Shown here: in pieces, positions 26,251-35,421 of the stretch
Numbering within the stretch: position 1 is the stretch's first letter
How the letters are laid out: each line of letters begins with the position of its first letter
Assembly: GCA_024280115.1 (NCBI GenBank)
Contig: JAJRQT010000193.1
Coordinates: 1-58,133, forward strand
DNA length: 58,133 nucleotides
Reading direction: 5' to 3'
From: Bacteroidota bacterium
GTDB lineage: Bacteria; Bacteroidota; Bacteroidia; Cytophagales; Cyclobacteriaceae
The notes under the pieces: generated by a model
What the model was told of the DNA's origin: nothing
Database searches by the model: none
What the model saw: the letters and a program-made list of their open reading frames with translations, nothing else
Position numbers and translations under genes: made by a program

Positions 26251-26294
26251 AAAAAAATGTCATTTCAGTTTGAATCTGAAATGACATTTTTTTT
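26251..26294 (+). terminator. Strong bidirectional terminator after osmC-like gene
   Basis: AATGTCATTTCAG pairs perfectly with CTGAAATGACATT across a 7-base loop; A-run before and T8 after, so a 13-bp-plus stem and U-tract in either direction. Confidence 0.85.
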
Positions 26295-26494
26295 GCGGAT
26301 TATATTCTATCAGGTATTGCTGTCATTTTGGTGGAAATGCTTAAATGCTACAATGATTTGCTAAACCAAATCACATTTGCTTTATATCTATTAGCTTTAT
26401 TTGTCGAATCTCAATTTTTTAATTTTTATTATCGCATTACATCATTCCTTCATTATCTCATTGCCATTTAATTCGTGGTAGAGCCTTCTATCAT

Positions 26495-29400
26495 TTAAAG
26501 CTTAGGTAACAGATAATTGCCTTCCTTTTTCACTGGCTTAATACTAAAATTGTAGCTATAATTTTTTGCCGGAATTCTGAACTCCGGATGCGGAAGGGCA
26601 TTTTGCGACCAACTGTCATCACCACCTACTCCCTGCTGGAGATAGTCGATATTTAAAGTAATGATGTTTCTGTCAGGCAATTCATTGATGTGTTTGGCCT
26701 TTTCAATATCATCCATGGTGTATGGCCATGCACTAAAATTCAATAGATTTTCAGCACTTATAATAATTCCATCGCCGGATCCATTGGTTAGTTTTGCCCA
26801 TCGGGTATTCCAGTGATTGTTGCTTTCCTGGGGTCTTACGTATTGATAAAAATCCTTTTTCACGGATTTGGTATAATCTCCAACGGTAGAGCCTAAATTT
26901 CTATCCCAATAGCTTGGGTGTGGTCCAGGGCCGTACCATTCAAGGTTGTCAAAATCATCAGTGATTTGCATTTGCATGCCAACTCTTGGAATATTGGGTA
27001 AACCTCCGCCGGACACAAAGCTGTAGTTCACCAAAACTTCTCCATTTCCATAAACGGTATAAGAAGTTGATAAGCTGGAATTGACTTTTTCAAGAATAGT
27101 TTCAACTGAAATCCTGACAACTTTATCACTGATTTTAACCAGATTAACAGATTTTACAATTCGTTCTTTTCCTGCCTCTTTCCAAACACCCATTCTTCTC
27201 GGTGAACCACTTCCTATATCATTATCAGTTGGAGGTCTCCAGAAATTCGGAACTAAAGGAGCGGAAATTATTTCCTTACCGTTAAGTTTGTAGGAAGAAA
27301 ACAGACCCTCGGACTTTGAAATGCCAATTTCAAATTCATCACCTGTTACGACTATGGAATTTTCGTTTTCTGTGGCATCTACATTACCGAATCCGGAAAT
27401 ATCAGCTAATGGAACAGAGGCAACATTGAAAGGTATTTTGAATTGTTCCCAGGCGACAATATGGCCTTTTTCTGCCCAACTATTATCTTTATTGGTTTTG
27501 AATATTACCTTCAAAAAATATTCAGCTCCTGGTTTTAACGTTGGTTTTTCAAAGGGAATGTTCACTCTTTTTGTTTCAGTTGGTTTGATATCAAGGGCTT
27601 CAATGATGCCATTTTGAATTATTTTACCATTTTCTGCCAGCTCCCAGCTTATATCATAAATCGATAAATCGGTAAAGTGATGCCAGTTCGTAATTCTGAT
27701 ATCTCCTCTCAATAATTTAGCGGCTGTCATCACCACGGGCTGATGGATTTTCTTCACTTCCCAGGTAACTGGTTTCGCAGTTTGATCGGCAGCTATCACG
27801 CCATTAATACAGAAATTTCCCGAGTTGATCTTATCTCCAAAATCTCCACCATATGCCCAGTATTTTTTACCATTGGCATCTGTCTGTAATATTCCCTGAT
27901 CCGTCCAGTCCCAGATAAAAGCGCCAATCATTCTTTTATTTGCCCTGATGGCATCCCAGAATTTATAGAAGCTGCCCAGGGAATTGCCCATGGCATGCGC
28001 ATATTCACACCATAGCACCGGTCGGTTGTCCACTGGATGATTGGCCCATGACACCATCCGGTCAATGGGAGTGTACATACGGCTGATCATATCCACTCCG
28101 GGAGGGTCCAATTTTCCATAATTGGATTGTGCACCTTCATAATGGATATACCTCGTATCATCATAATCTTTGATCCATGCACCCATCGCAGCGTGATTAG
28201 GTCCGTAGCCGCTTTCATTACCCAATGACCAGAATATAACCGATGGATGATTTTTATCTCTTTCAACCATACGAATGCCTCGTTCAACAAATGAATTGTG
28301 CCACTGAGCATCATTGGACAGCCAGCCACCTACACCGTGAGTTTCTAAATTTGCTTCATCGATCAGATAAATGCCATATTCATCACAAAGTTCCAGCCAT
28401 TTAGAATTGTTGGGGTAGTGGGAAGTGCGAACGGCATTGAAGTTGAATTGTTTGAGCAGGAGGACATCATTGAGCATTTCCTGGTCAGAAATCACTTTGC
28501 CTCCTGTCTGACTATGATCATGTCGGTTAACACCATAAAGAAGCACAGATTTTCCATTTACAAATAATTCTCCATCCACAATTTTCACTTCTCTGAATCC
28601 CACTTTACAGCTTCTGGATTCAATCACCTTTCCATCATCATCTTTAAGGTTTAAAACAAGGGTATAAAGATTAGGAAACTCCGCTGACCACATTTTAGGC
28701 TTTTTCACCGTAGCTTTAAGATCAGCAAAAGGCACCTTGTCCCTTTGTGGCCACGGTCTTCTGGTCAACCGGTTTGTCTCAATAGACATGACTTCATCCA
28801 AAACAGGTTTTCCCTGTTTATCATACAGCTGGCCTTCAACAGACCACCCTTTTGGATTTTCCACACCAAAACCTTTTACCTTGGTATGTACCTGCAATTC
28901 GGCCTGAGTGTAGTGGGCATTAAACTTAGTTTTTACGAAAAAATCATATATCTGGAATTTTGGTGCAGCGGCGAGATAAACATCCCTGTGAATACCACTC
29001 AATCTCCAGTGGTCCTGATCTTCGAGATAACTGCCATCGCTCCAGCGATATACTTTAACCGCCAACGAGTTTTTGCCCTTTTTCAGATAGGGGGTAATAT
29101 CAAATTCGGACGGTAACCGGCTTCCCTGGCTATAACCGACTTTTTGACCATTAATCCATACATAAAAAGCTGAAGTAACGCCGCCAAAATGCAGGTTGAT
29201 CTGCATATCTTCCCAGCCTTTCGGAGTTTCAAATACCGTTCTGTAGCAACCGGTCGGGTTGTCGTCTTTTGGTAAGAATGGCGGATTGACAGGGAAGGGA
29301 TATCTCACATTGGTATAGATTGCTGTGCCGTAGCCCTGTAATTCCCAGTTACCCGGAACATTGATTTCATCCCAGCTTCCATCCTGATAGTCTACTTTGT

Positions 29401-29662
29401 AGAATTCCGAAGGAGCTTTTTCAGGTACGGGCGCCCAGGCAAATTTCCATTTACCATTCAGGCTTTTATATCTGGATGATGTTTTAATATTTACTTTTAA
29501 TGCTTCCGATTCATTCGTGAAAGAAATGGAGGTATTGTGAGCAGGGAGCTTATTTTGCCCGATCATTTCAGGGTTTTCCCAGTCGTGCTGTTGGCTATGT
29601 GCGGAATAAATGACAGCCACTGTCATAAATAGCGATAACGAAAAAGTGCTTAGTAGTTTCAT
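26495..29662 (-). CDS. Beta-galactosidase, LacZ-type GH2
   Basis: 1055-residue five-domain GH2 enzyme of the E. coli LacZ type, but secreted: residues 1-23 are a signal peptide ending 'YSAHSQ'. Order: sugar-binding (about 55-225, 'PFPVNPPFLPKDDNPTGCYR'), two Ig-like domains around the TIM barrel (about 340-640), and a C-terminal Bgal-small-N domain (about 760-1040, 'NFWRPPTDND', 'WYGPGPHPSYWDR'). Acid/base Glu in 'WSLGNESGYG' (about 481) and nucleophile in 'LWCEYAHAMGNS' (about 553). Periplasmic beta-galactosidase is the natural reading. No SusC/D genes are near, so it is not in a standard PUL. Single gene. Confidence 0.95.
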   Translation of the reverse strand: MKLLSTFSLSLFMTVAVIYSAHSQQHDWENPEMIGQNKLPAHNTSISFTNESEALKVNIKTSSRYKSLNGKWKFAWAPVPEKAPSEFYKVDYQDGSWDEINVPGNWELQGYGTAIYTNVRYPFPVNPPFLPKDDNPTGCYRTVFETPKGWEDMQINLHFGGVTSAFYVWINGQKVGYSQGSRLPSEFDITPYLKKGKNSLAVKVYRWSDGSYLEDQDHWRLSGIHRDVYLAAAPKFQIYDFFVKTKFNAHYTQAELQVHTKVKGFGVENPKGWSVEGQLYDKQGKPVLDEVMSIETNRLTRRPWPQRDKVPFADLKATVKKPKMWSAEFPNLYTLVLNLKDDDGKVIESRSCKVGFREVKIVDGELFVNGKSVLLYGVNRHDHSQTGGKVISDQEMLNDVLLLKQFNFNAVRTSHYPNNSKWLELCDEYGIYLIDEANLETHGVGGWLSNDAQWHNSFVERGIRMVERDKNHPSVIFWSLGNESGYGPNHAAMGAWIKDYDDTRYIHYEGAQSNYGKLDPPGVDMISRMYTPIDRMVSWANHPVDNRPVLWCEYAHAMGNSLGSFYKFWDAIRANKRMIGAFIWDWTDQGILQTDANGKKYWAYGGDFGDKINSGNFCINGVIAADQTAKPVTWEVKKIHQPVVMTAAKLLRGDIRITNWHHFTDLSIYDISWELAENGKIIQNGIIEALDIKPTETKRVNIPFEKPTLKPGAEYFLKVIFKTNKDNSWAEKGHIVAWEQFKIPFNVASVPLADISGFGNVDATENENSIVVTGDEFEIGISKSEGLFSSYKLNGKEIISAPLVPNFWRPPTDNDIGSGSPRRMGVWKEAGKERIVKSVNLVKISDKVVRISVETILEKVNSSLSTSYTVYGNGEVLVNYSFVSGGGLPNIPRVGMQMQITDDFDNLEWYGPGPHPSYWDRNLGSTVGDYTKSVKKDFYQYVRPQESNNHWNTRWAKLTNGSGDGIIISAENLLNFSAWPYTMDDIEKAKHINELPDRNIITLNIDYLQQGVGGDDSWSQNALPHPEFRIPAKNYSYNFSIKPVKKEGNYLLPKL

Positions 29663-29830
29663 ATGAATAAATGAGTGAAAAGTTTTAATATTTTAATTAG
29701 TAAAATTAAGAGGTATGGTTCAATAAATAAGACCAGATTTAGCAGTTTTACCCTTAAGAAGCAGGATAATAATATTGCCTTTTTCGTCAGTTAAGTCGTT
29801 GTCATGTTTCGGAAAAAGTGATGTTCTTAA

Positions 29831-29861
29831 AGTCGCTCGGGCGCACCGGGTTACGAATATC
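29831..29861. repeat. REP-like element, copy A (degenerate)
   Basis: AGTCGCTCGG, GCGCA, CCGGGTTACGAATATC: first hairpin arm, loop and tail of the repeat better seen at 31136, 33529, 34522 and 35392, with several changes. The second hairpin is not recognisable. Confidence 0.6.
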
Positions 29862-29950
29862 ATTTTATTCATGATCGCCACATTATGCAATGAAAATCAT
29901 TAACTTGTATTTGTTACTTAAAATTTTGTCAACTATAGGATTAAATTGAA

Positions 29951-30412
29951 ATGAAAAAGCGAAAATTAATTCCCGTTTATTTTGGATTATTATTCTCAGT
30001 ATTTTTCGGATGTATTGATGATTCAGAAAATGAAAAAGTTAAAGAACTTGAGTCACTGTTACTTAAAACAGGAGTTGTTCAGGGTGCCATGGGACTAAGT
30101 AAAATTAGAGGCACAGATGCAATAATGTTATATGAAAGCATCGAGAATAAAGAACTATTAATTCCTGAAATCTCAAAAGTGATGAGTACACTGTATTTAC
30201 AAAGAAGTAAACTTGATAAGGCTTTAATAATTATGGATAAGTATATTGAGCAACGCTCGAACGATGGAGAAGCTTTATTTTATAAGGGATTAATACTAAA
30301 GGAAAAAAAATTAGATTACTGTGAATATTTTAAGAGGTCCAAGGAATTGGGCTATAAGGTTAATATGGCGATGAAATTTATGTGGTATCTTGAGAATGAT
30401 CCTTGTATATAA
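29951..30412 (+). CDS. Small predicted lipoprotein with TPR-like helices
   Basis: 153 residues with a lipobox 'VFFGC' after a hydrophobic stretch, so lipid-anchored at Cys21. The remainder is helical; 'VMSTLYLQRSKLDKALIIMDKYIEQRSNDGEALFYKG' looks like a pair of tetratricopeptide helices. No family recognised. It is the first gene of the accessory zone and stands alone. Confidence 0.6.
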   Translation: MKKRKLIPVYFGLLFSVFFGCIDDSENEKVKELESLLLKTGVVQGAMGLSKIRGTDAIMLYESIENKELLIPEISKVMSTLYLQRSKLDKALIIMDKYIEQRSNDGEALFYKGLILKEKKLDYCEYFKRSKELGYKVNMAMKFMWYLENDPCI

Positions 30413-30437
30413 ATTACAGTTGTCAACACCATCTATC

Positions 30438-30490
30438 GCCCATGTTAGCGAAAAACCGAGACACAACCCAAACAACGTGTGATAGACATT
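30438..30490. repeat. Imperfect inverted repeat
   Basis: CTATCGCCCATGTT (about 30441) pairs imperfectly with AACAACGTGTGATAG (about 30469). It follows a small orphan gene, as cassette recombination sites do, but integron core sites do not fit. Meaning unknown. Confidence 0.3.
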
Positions 30491-30521
30491 CAGTTGACGC
30501 AAATGAAATAGTATAAGAAAA

Positions 30522-30965
30522 ATGGAAAGATTTAAAGTTTATAAGAGAAAGAAGGGATTGGCATATTTCTTAATCATCTTCGGTGGAGTTTTACTTATTC
30601 TTGGGGCTGGATTTTTGATAAAAATATTTTTAGATGGTTCTGCTATTGATTGGAATTCTTTAACATTTATTTTGCAGGGGAGCTTATTTATAGTTTTAGG
30701 TTATTTAAACCTGTGATCTGAAAAGTACTACATTGAATGGGATGAAAACAAGTTGAATTATTTTTTGCCAAAAAATAAAAATATTGAAACTATAACCATA
30801 TCTGAAATTAAAAATGTTTCAATAAACCTATTTGAAATTCATCTAAAACTCTTGGATACTGAAAAGATTATCAATCTTGACAATTTAGAATTCAAGGAAA
30901 TAAGAAGGATTAAAGAAAAGTTTGAGCAAATCAAATCGTCAACCGACAAAAAAATCAACCAATGA
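30522..30965 (+). pseudogene. Small membrane protein gene broken by an in-frame TGA
   Basis: Reading from ATG 30522 gives 64 codons with two membrane segments ('LAYFLIIFGGVLLILGAGFLIKIF' region and 'FILQGSLFIVLGYL') then a TGA at 30714-30716. The same frame continues with no other stop for 82 more codons ('SEKYYIEWDENKLNYFLPKNK...'), which reads as a normal soluble C-terminal domain similar to bacterial PH-like domains. Replacing the TGA by an Arg codon (one base) would restore a protein of about 147 residues. So it is most likely one gene with a nonsense mutation or a sequencing error. The stop overlaps the ATG of the esterase remnant that follows. Confidence 0.65.
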
Positions 30966-31133
30966 AATTTTAACAATTCTTCTGACTTTTATTTCACTTA
31001 CAACATTGGCACAGACGATTGAAAAGGAGAAGATAAATTCCATAATACTTAATCAGGAAAGAAATTTGCTGTAATCTACGTGTTTGACGCCCAGGCGCGA
31101 GAAATGTTTGATCAGGTTCATTCCACACTCCAA
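30962..31133 (+). pseudogene. Decayed 5' end of an esterase gene (paralogue of the one at 32339)
   Basis: Base-by-base comparison with 32339-32560 shows clear homology: 'caatgaaat', the signal peptide region, 'gataaattc', 'aatcaggaaagaaa', 'gcccaggc', 'gaaatgtttgatcaggttca' are all shared. Relative to the intact gene it has a one-base frameshift in codon 3, a 49-base internal deletion after the 'agaaatttgctg' position (31071), and is cut off after 'ccacactccaa', exactly where a REP-like element begins. It cannot make the protein. Confidence 0.85.
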
Positions 31134-31452
31134 CCAATCGGTCGGTTGCACCGAGTGACGAATATCAATCTATCTAAGGTGACCCAAAAAACCGGATTCC
31201 TTTCAATATTCATCACTCGCAGGATGCGAGCGATTGTGTATATTTTCTATTACAGTTAAGATGTATTCTGGATATCAGGACAACTTGAATGAGTGGGCAC
31301 CAAGCCTGCTTTTTGACAAACCTCTGGCAAATTTCTCATAAGGTTACGCATCTTTCAATTCTGTTGATAATCAATTAGTTTTACGCACATGAAGCAAGGG
31401 AAATAACAGTGCCAATTGTGTTATCCAAAATGTCATGCCTTATTAAAAATAT
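31134..31452. other. Spacer between the esterase remnant and the PepSY gene
   Basis: Apart from REP copy B I see no gene or RNA in this 319-base stretch. Confidence 0.5.
31136..31238. repeat. REP-like element, copy B, two hairpins
   Basis: First hairpin with arms GTCGG/CCGAGTGAC around TTGCA (31141-31158), tail GAATATCAATCTATCTAA, then an 18-base insert, then ATTCCTTTCAATATTCATC and a second hairpin ATCACTCGCA/TGCGAGCGAT around GGA (31212-31234). It directly follows the truncated esterase remnant. Confidence 0.75.
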
Positions 31453-32169
31453 ATGAATAGAGTAAAACTGATTAGAAAGTCACACAGATACTTAGGGATA
31501 TTCTTAGGGATTCAATTTTTGTTTTGGACGATTAGTGGATTATATTTTAGCTGGACTAACATTGATGAAATCCACGGAGATCATTTTAAAAAATTAGATT
31601 ACGAACCAAATTATTTTACTGATTTGGTTGAATTAAGAGACTTAAATATTCAAAGAGGCATTCAAAGAATTGAACTTAGAGATATCGATGAAACTCCCTA
31701 TTATTGGATAAATAACGAACAACTTTTCAACGCGATAACTGGCGAAATAAAAGACGGTGTAACCAAAGAGGATGCTTTAAGAATAGCGGAAAAGCATGTA
31801 AAATCATCGCTTGTAGTAAAGGATATTGAACTTGTTACTCAGATTGATAATCATCATGAATACAGAGGAAGAATCTTGCCTGCGTATGTCATAAGCTATC
31901 TTCATGAGGAAAATGTAAAGGCATATGTTTCAAAAGCAGACGGAAAGTTTCAGACTGTAAGATACCGGGGGTGGAGATGGTTTGATTTTTTATGGATGAC
32001 GCATACAATGGATTACCAGGGCAGAGATAATTTTAATTCATATTTGCTGAGGATATTTTCACTTATGGGGTTGATTACGATTATGAGTGGTTTTATTTTA
32101 TGGTTTGATTCGTCTCCAACATTGAGGAGAATTTTCAAGAAGAAGAAACTGGAAAATATTAAGGCATAA
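31453..32169 (+). CDS. PepSY-domain membrane protein
   Basis: 238 residues. One membrane segment near the start ('HRYLGIFLGIQFLFWTISGLYFSWTNI', about 11-37), a periplasmic PepSY domain (about 90-160, 'DALRIAEKHVKSSLVVKDIELV' and 'PAYVISYLHEENVKAYVSKADGKFQTVRY'), and a second membrane segment near residues 198-217 ('LLRIFSLMGLITIMSGFILWF'). 'RKSHRYLGI' and 'WMTHTMDY' with paired His resemble the PepSY-TM family, which binds haem or acts in iron uptake and reduction. Family PepSY-associated TM protein; function not known. Lone gene in the accessory zone. Confidence 0.75.
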   Translation: MNRVKLIRKSHRYLGIFLGIQFLFWTISGLYFSWTNIDEIHGDHFKKLDYEPNYFTDLVELRDLNIQRGIQRIELRDIDETPYYWINNEQLFNAITGEIKDGVTKEDALRIAEKHVKSSLVVKDIELVTQIDNHHEYRGRILPAYVISYLHEENVKAYVSKADGKFQTVRYRGWRWFDFLWMTHTMDYQGRDNFNSYLLRIFSLMGLITIMSGFILWFDSSPTLRRIFKKKKLENIKA

Positions 32170-32338
32170 CACAATAGCTATTAATATATAGGGTTTTATC
32201 GTTAATGATACTTTGTTAGCACTTGGAAACTTCGCACATTAAAAAATCAAAAAATCCGTGTGGTTCGTACCAGAGAAAACGGAAAAGTTTTCTTACATCC
32301 TAACCATGAAGTTATATGTAATTAAACAAAACCAACCA

Positions 32339-33520
32339 ATGAAATATATAACAATTCTCCTGACATTTATTTCGCTTTCAACATTGGCACAAACGATTGA
32401 AACGAAGAAGATAAATTCGTCAATTCTTAGCCAGGAAAGAGAACTGCTGATTTACTGGCCGTGGCAATATGACGAGTTTCCTGAGAAAAAATTTGAAGTA
32501 ATCTATGTATTTGATGCCCAGGCAAGAGAAATGTTTGATCAGGTTCATTCCACACTTCAATTTTTAGGTGGACAAGAATTTGCATTCATTGTCGTGGGGG
32601 TCAAGTCACCATATGTCGAAGAAACAAACCAAAGCAGGAATAAAGACTTTTTGCCACAGCCATTAAATGATGAAACAATTGAAAAACGCCGTGGGCAATT
32701 TGGTGGCGCCGGTGATTTTTCATTATTTCTAAAAAATGAAGTAGTACCATATATCGACAAAAATTACAGAACATTGCCTACAAGAGTTGCTGTTGGGCAT
32801 TCAAATGGTGGAACTTTCATAAGTTATTGTCTATTGACAGAGCCTGATTTATTTGATGCTTTCATAGCGATATCGCCTAATTATGCATATGACAAGGGAC
32901 AAATGGTAGATAGGTTTAGAGAGTTTAATCCAAATGATTTACACTTAAAAAAATTCGTATTTATCAGCAACGCAAATGAAAATAGTAAAACTGAGGAAAG
33001 GTGGAATGGTTGGGCAGAGTCTCGGGAAAAAATAGTTGACATTCTTAAAAATGAAAAGTTCGGTTCAAAAATACATTTAGAAACAAAAGACTTTTCTGAT
33101 ACTGAGAATCATAGTTCAACTTATCCGATTGGTGTATTTTATGGCCTCAAGGCATATATTGACTATCAATTTAGGACAGGCGAAAACATAACCGCGTACT
33201 ATGATCAATTAGCAAATAATAACTTGATTTCCTTGAATCCTGAAAACACAAATATGTTTGCTTACGAATGTTTTTGGGCAAACAAGCCAAGCCAGGCCAT
33301 TATTGTTATCAATTGGGCAATACACAAATTCCCGGATGAACATAATCTTTACGATAGCCAGGGAGAATTTTATGAAACAATTGGAGATTTGAAAAAAGCG
33401 AAACAGGCATATCTGAATGCGATTGATGTCTTAAAAAAAGAAAAGAATGAATTAGACGAAAAGGCTTTTGAAGAAAAAATGAATTACTACAAGGGCAACT
33501 ATAAACGTGTGGGTAAATAG
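32339..33520 (+). CDS. Secreted alpha/beta-hydrolase esterase (Fes/IroE-like) with TPR tail
   Basis: 393 residues from ATG 32339; an upstream in-frame ATG at 32258 would add 27 residues, but the signal peptide ('MKYITILLTFISLSTLAQT') starts here and the decayed copy shares this start. The enterochelin-esterase-like domain (about 20-290) has 'FEVIYVFDAQA', nucleophile elbow GHSNGG (about 149) and 'NHSSTYPIG' with the catalytic His (about 255). The C-terminus has TPR-like helices ('PSQAIIVINWAIHKFPDEHNLYDSQGEFYETIGDLKKAK'). Substrate unknown; a periplasmic acyl or siderophore esterase is likely. A broken paralogue lies 1.4 kb upstream. Confidence 0.85.
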   Translation: MKYITILLTFISLSTLAQTIETKKINSSILSQERELLIYWPWQYDEFPEKKFEVIYVFDAQAREMFDQVHSTLQFLGGQEFAFIVVGVKSPYVEETNQSRNKDFLPQPLNDETIEKRRGQFGGAGDFSLFLKNEVVPYIDKNYRTLPTRVAVGHSNGGTFISYCLLTEPDLFDAFIAISPNYAYDKGQMVDRFREFNPNDLHLKKFVFISNANENSKTEERWNGWAESREKIVDILKNEKFGSKIHLETKDFSDTENHSSTYPIGVFYGLKAYIDYQFRTGENITAYYDQLANNNLISLNPENTNMFAYECFWANKPSQAIIVINWAIHKFPDEHNLYDSQGEFYETIGDLKKAKQAYLNAIDVLKKEKNELDEKAFEEKMNYYKGNYKRVGK

Positions 33521-33528
33521 CGCCCACC

Positions 33529-33608
33529 AGTCGCTCGGTTGCACCGGGTGACGAATATCAATCTATCTAATTCCTTTCAATAATCATCACTCGTAGGATG
33601 CGAGCAAT
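33529..33608. repeat. REP-like element, copy C, most complete
   Basis: Hairpin 1: GTCGCTCGG (33530-33538) with CCGGGTGAC around TTGCA. Spacer GAATATCAATCTATCTAA. Hairpin 2: ATCACTCGTA (33585-33594) with TGCGAGCAAT around GGA. It lies right after the esterase stop. Shares the spacer with copy B. Confidence 0.8.
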
Positions 33609-33691
33609 TGAATGTGAAATTCTATTTTGATTAGCAATCTGTCCTTCGTAGATTTATTCGAAACATTTTTTTATTGACAATTTGTGATCTT

Positions 33692-34492
33692 ATGGAATTT
33701 CAACGGACCTTTTTAATTTTAGCAATATTGAGTTTCTCTTCTTTTATAATAAAATCAGATAACAGGGAGCATCTAAAATCCATGGTACATAACTGGAATA
33801 AACTGGAAGTACAGGCAACGAGCTCAGGAGAGCGAAGGCAAATACTCAATGGACAAACACAGGTTTTTGATCATTTCGAAATTCACGCAACTACACTCAA
33901 ACCCGGGAAAGCTCCACATAAGAGCCATACACATCAGGATATTGAAGAGCTGATTATTGTGAAGGAAGGGCTGATAAAACAAACTGTGGGAAAGGAGGAA
34001 AAAATACTTGGGCCCGGGAGTGTAATCCTTGCAATGCCAGGGGATGAACATGGGCTTTCCAATGCAGGAACTTCAAACGCTACCTATTATATTATTAAAT
34101 GGAGAACCAATGATTTTTCAGCGTCTTCAAACACGGGACAGCAATCCTCTCTAATGCTAGATTGGAAGGATTTTGACTATAAAAAGACTTCAAAAGGTGG
34201 CAGAAGAGCCGTACTTAGACAACCGACCATAATGCTCGATGAACTGGAAATGCATGTGACTACGTTGAATGAAGGCATGAAAAGTCACGATCAGCATACC
34301 CATGCCGATGAAGAAATTATTTTGGTATTAAAAGGTGAGGTTGAAGAATTAATTGATAATCAGCCGTATAGTGCTGAAGCAGGTTCCTTGATTTTTCTAA
34401 ATGCTGATATTCCTCATGGCATTCGCAATATAGGTAACGGTCCTTGCGAATATTTTGCAATTCGATGGATCCCAAAAACTCAAAATAACTAA
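33692..34492 (+). CDS. Bicupin protein
   Basis: 266 residues from ATG 33692 (a TTG in frame 18 bases upstream was not used). An N-terminal hydrophobic stretch ('TFLILAILSFSSFIIKS') suggests secretion or a membrane anchor. Two cupin domains follow: 'HKSHTHQDIEELIIVKEG' (about 75-92) with the second motif 'GPGSVILAMPGDEHGLSN', and 'HDQHTHADEEIILVLKG' (about 200-216) with 'AGSLIFLNADIPHGIRN'. Each domain keeps the metal-binding H-x-H...E and the later His. Two-cupin metalloenzymes include ureidoglycine aminohydrolase and pirin-like proteins; no function can be chosen. Confidence 0.8.
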   Translation: MEFQRTFLILAILSFSSFIIKSDNREHLKSMVHNWNKLEVQATSSGERRQILNGQTQVFDHFEIHATTLKPGKAPHKSHTHQDIEELIIVKEGLIKQTVGKEEKILGPGSVILAMPGDEHGLSNAGTSNATYYIIKWRTNDFSASSNTGQQSSLMLDWKDFDYKKTSKGGRRAVLRQPTIMLDELEMHVTTLNEGMKSHDQHTHADEEIILVLKGEVEELIDNQPYSAEAGSLIFLNADIPHGIRNIGNGPCEYFAIRWIPKTQNN

Positions 34493-34521
34493 TCAAATTG
34501 CATGGTCACTCGACCTTTCCC

Positions 34522-34552
34522 AGTTGCTCGTTTGCACCGAGTGACAATTATC
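34522..34552. repeat. REP-like element, copy D, first hairpin only
   Basis: AGTTGCTCG, TTTGCA, CCGAGTGAC then AATTATCATC: same first hairpin as copies B, C and E, with a few changes. It follows the bicupin stop by 29 bases. Confidence 0.65.
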
Positions 34553-34661
34553 ATCTGATCGTTGAAGGTCATTAAAAAGCAAAATTCTTATTCGGGAGTT
34601 TCATTTTCAACCAATCGACCAAAAATAACGCATTCAACATACCACCGGTAATTGCATTCAT

Positions 34662-35246
34662 CTATTCTTTTTGTTCTACCATTGTAGGATTGATCATGAT
34701 ATGAGCACGATGCGTCCCGGGATCCATAATCCACGGCCCTCCGGGATAAGAAGGAGTCAATGCCAATCCGGTGCTTTCTGCTGTTGCAAAGGGCATATAA
34801 ACTACAAATCGCTGATATAGGTCAATGGGTTGCCCTTGCTCATCATATTGGCATGATACCACATACAACAAACTACCATCGCGGATATTGATGTTACCGG
34901 ACTTAATTTCATCTTTCCTTATTTCAAAAATTTCCTTAACCGATTTACCTTCCTTCTTTAGGGTTCTGCCTAATTGCATAAAAGGATCGAGATCCTTGTG
35001 ATAACCTACTACCTTAAAGCCATCCATTCGGGGATCATCTGCTAAACAAATCATGGTATTGTTTCCTTCCCGGATTACTGTCAGCTCCGACGAACCTTTA
35101 TAGCCAAGAACCATTGCGCCTTCCCTAAATTCCTCAGGCAGGGCCAGTATTGCTTGTTGAATTTGGATATCAGTATCCAGGTTTTCTTGTGCTGAACATG
35201 CTGATATACCGAGTATGAAAATGAAGGTAAAATTTGAGATTTTCAT
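34662..35246 (-). CDS. Predicted lipoprotein, unknown function
   Basis: 194 residues from the ATG at 35246, chosen because the signal peptide ('MKISNFTFIFILGISAC') begins there; an ATG 33 bases further upstream is in frame. The lipobox is GISAC. The mature part has the segments 'PEEFREGAMVLGYKGSSELTVIREGNNTMICLADDP' and 'PSYPGGPWIMDPGTHRAHIMINP', which look like a folded enzyme-like or carrier domain, but no family is recognised. Lone gene in the accessory zone. Confidence 0.7.
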   Translation of the reverse strand: MKISNFTFIFILGISACSAQENLDTDIQIQQAILALPEEFREGAMVLGYKGSSELTVIREGNNTMICLADDPRMDGFKVVGYHKDLDPFMQLGRTLKKEGKSVKEIFEIRKDEIKSGNINIRDGSLLYVVSCQYDEQGQPIDLYQRFVVYMPFATAESTGLALTPSYPGGPWIMDPGTHRAHIMINPTMVEQKE

Positions 35247-35391
35247 TTTGTGAAGATTTGGTTCATGAATATTTAACAATTTAGGAAAAACATGTTATAT
35301 ATAAATGACAGTTAGTGGATTTAATTTTAGACAAAACTCAACAAGAATTGAAATTAAAGTAAACCAATCCTCGCCGAAATCACCACAATCC

Positions 35392-35421
35392 AGTTGCTCG
35401 GTTGCACCGAGTGACGACTAT
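35392..35421. repeat. REP-like element, copy E, first hairpin only
   Basis: AGTTGCTCGG, TTGCA, CCGAGTGAC, then GACTATCC. Perfect loop and arms; no second hairpin seen. Confidence 0.7.

Noticed and set aside
26495..29662. Polysaccharide utilisation locus around LacZ
   Set aside because: No SusC/SusD pair, sensor or sigma/anti-sigma gene lies within the window; the GH genes are single or paired.
30438..30500. Integron-like attC site after the small lipoprotein
   Set aside because: There is an imperfect inverted repeat, but the core sites RYYYAAC and GTTRRRY are not in the right places and no array of cassettes or integrase is seen.
29831..35421. CRISPR array
   Set aside because: The repeats are palindromic, spaced by whole genes rather than by 30-40-base spacers, and no cas gene is present.
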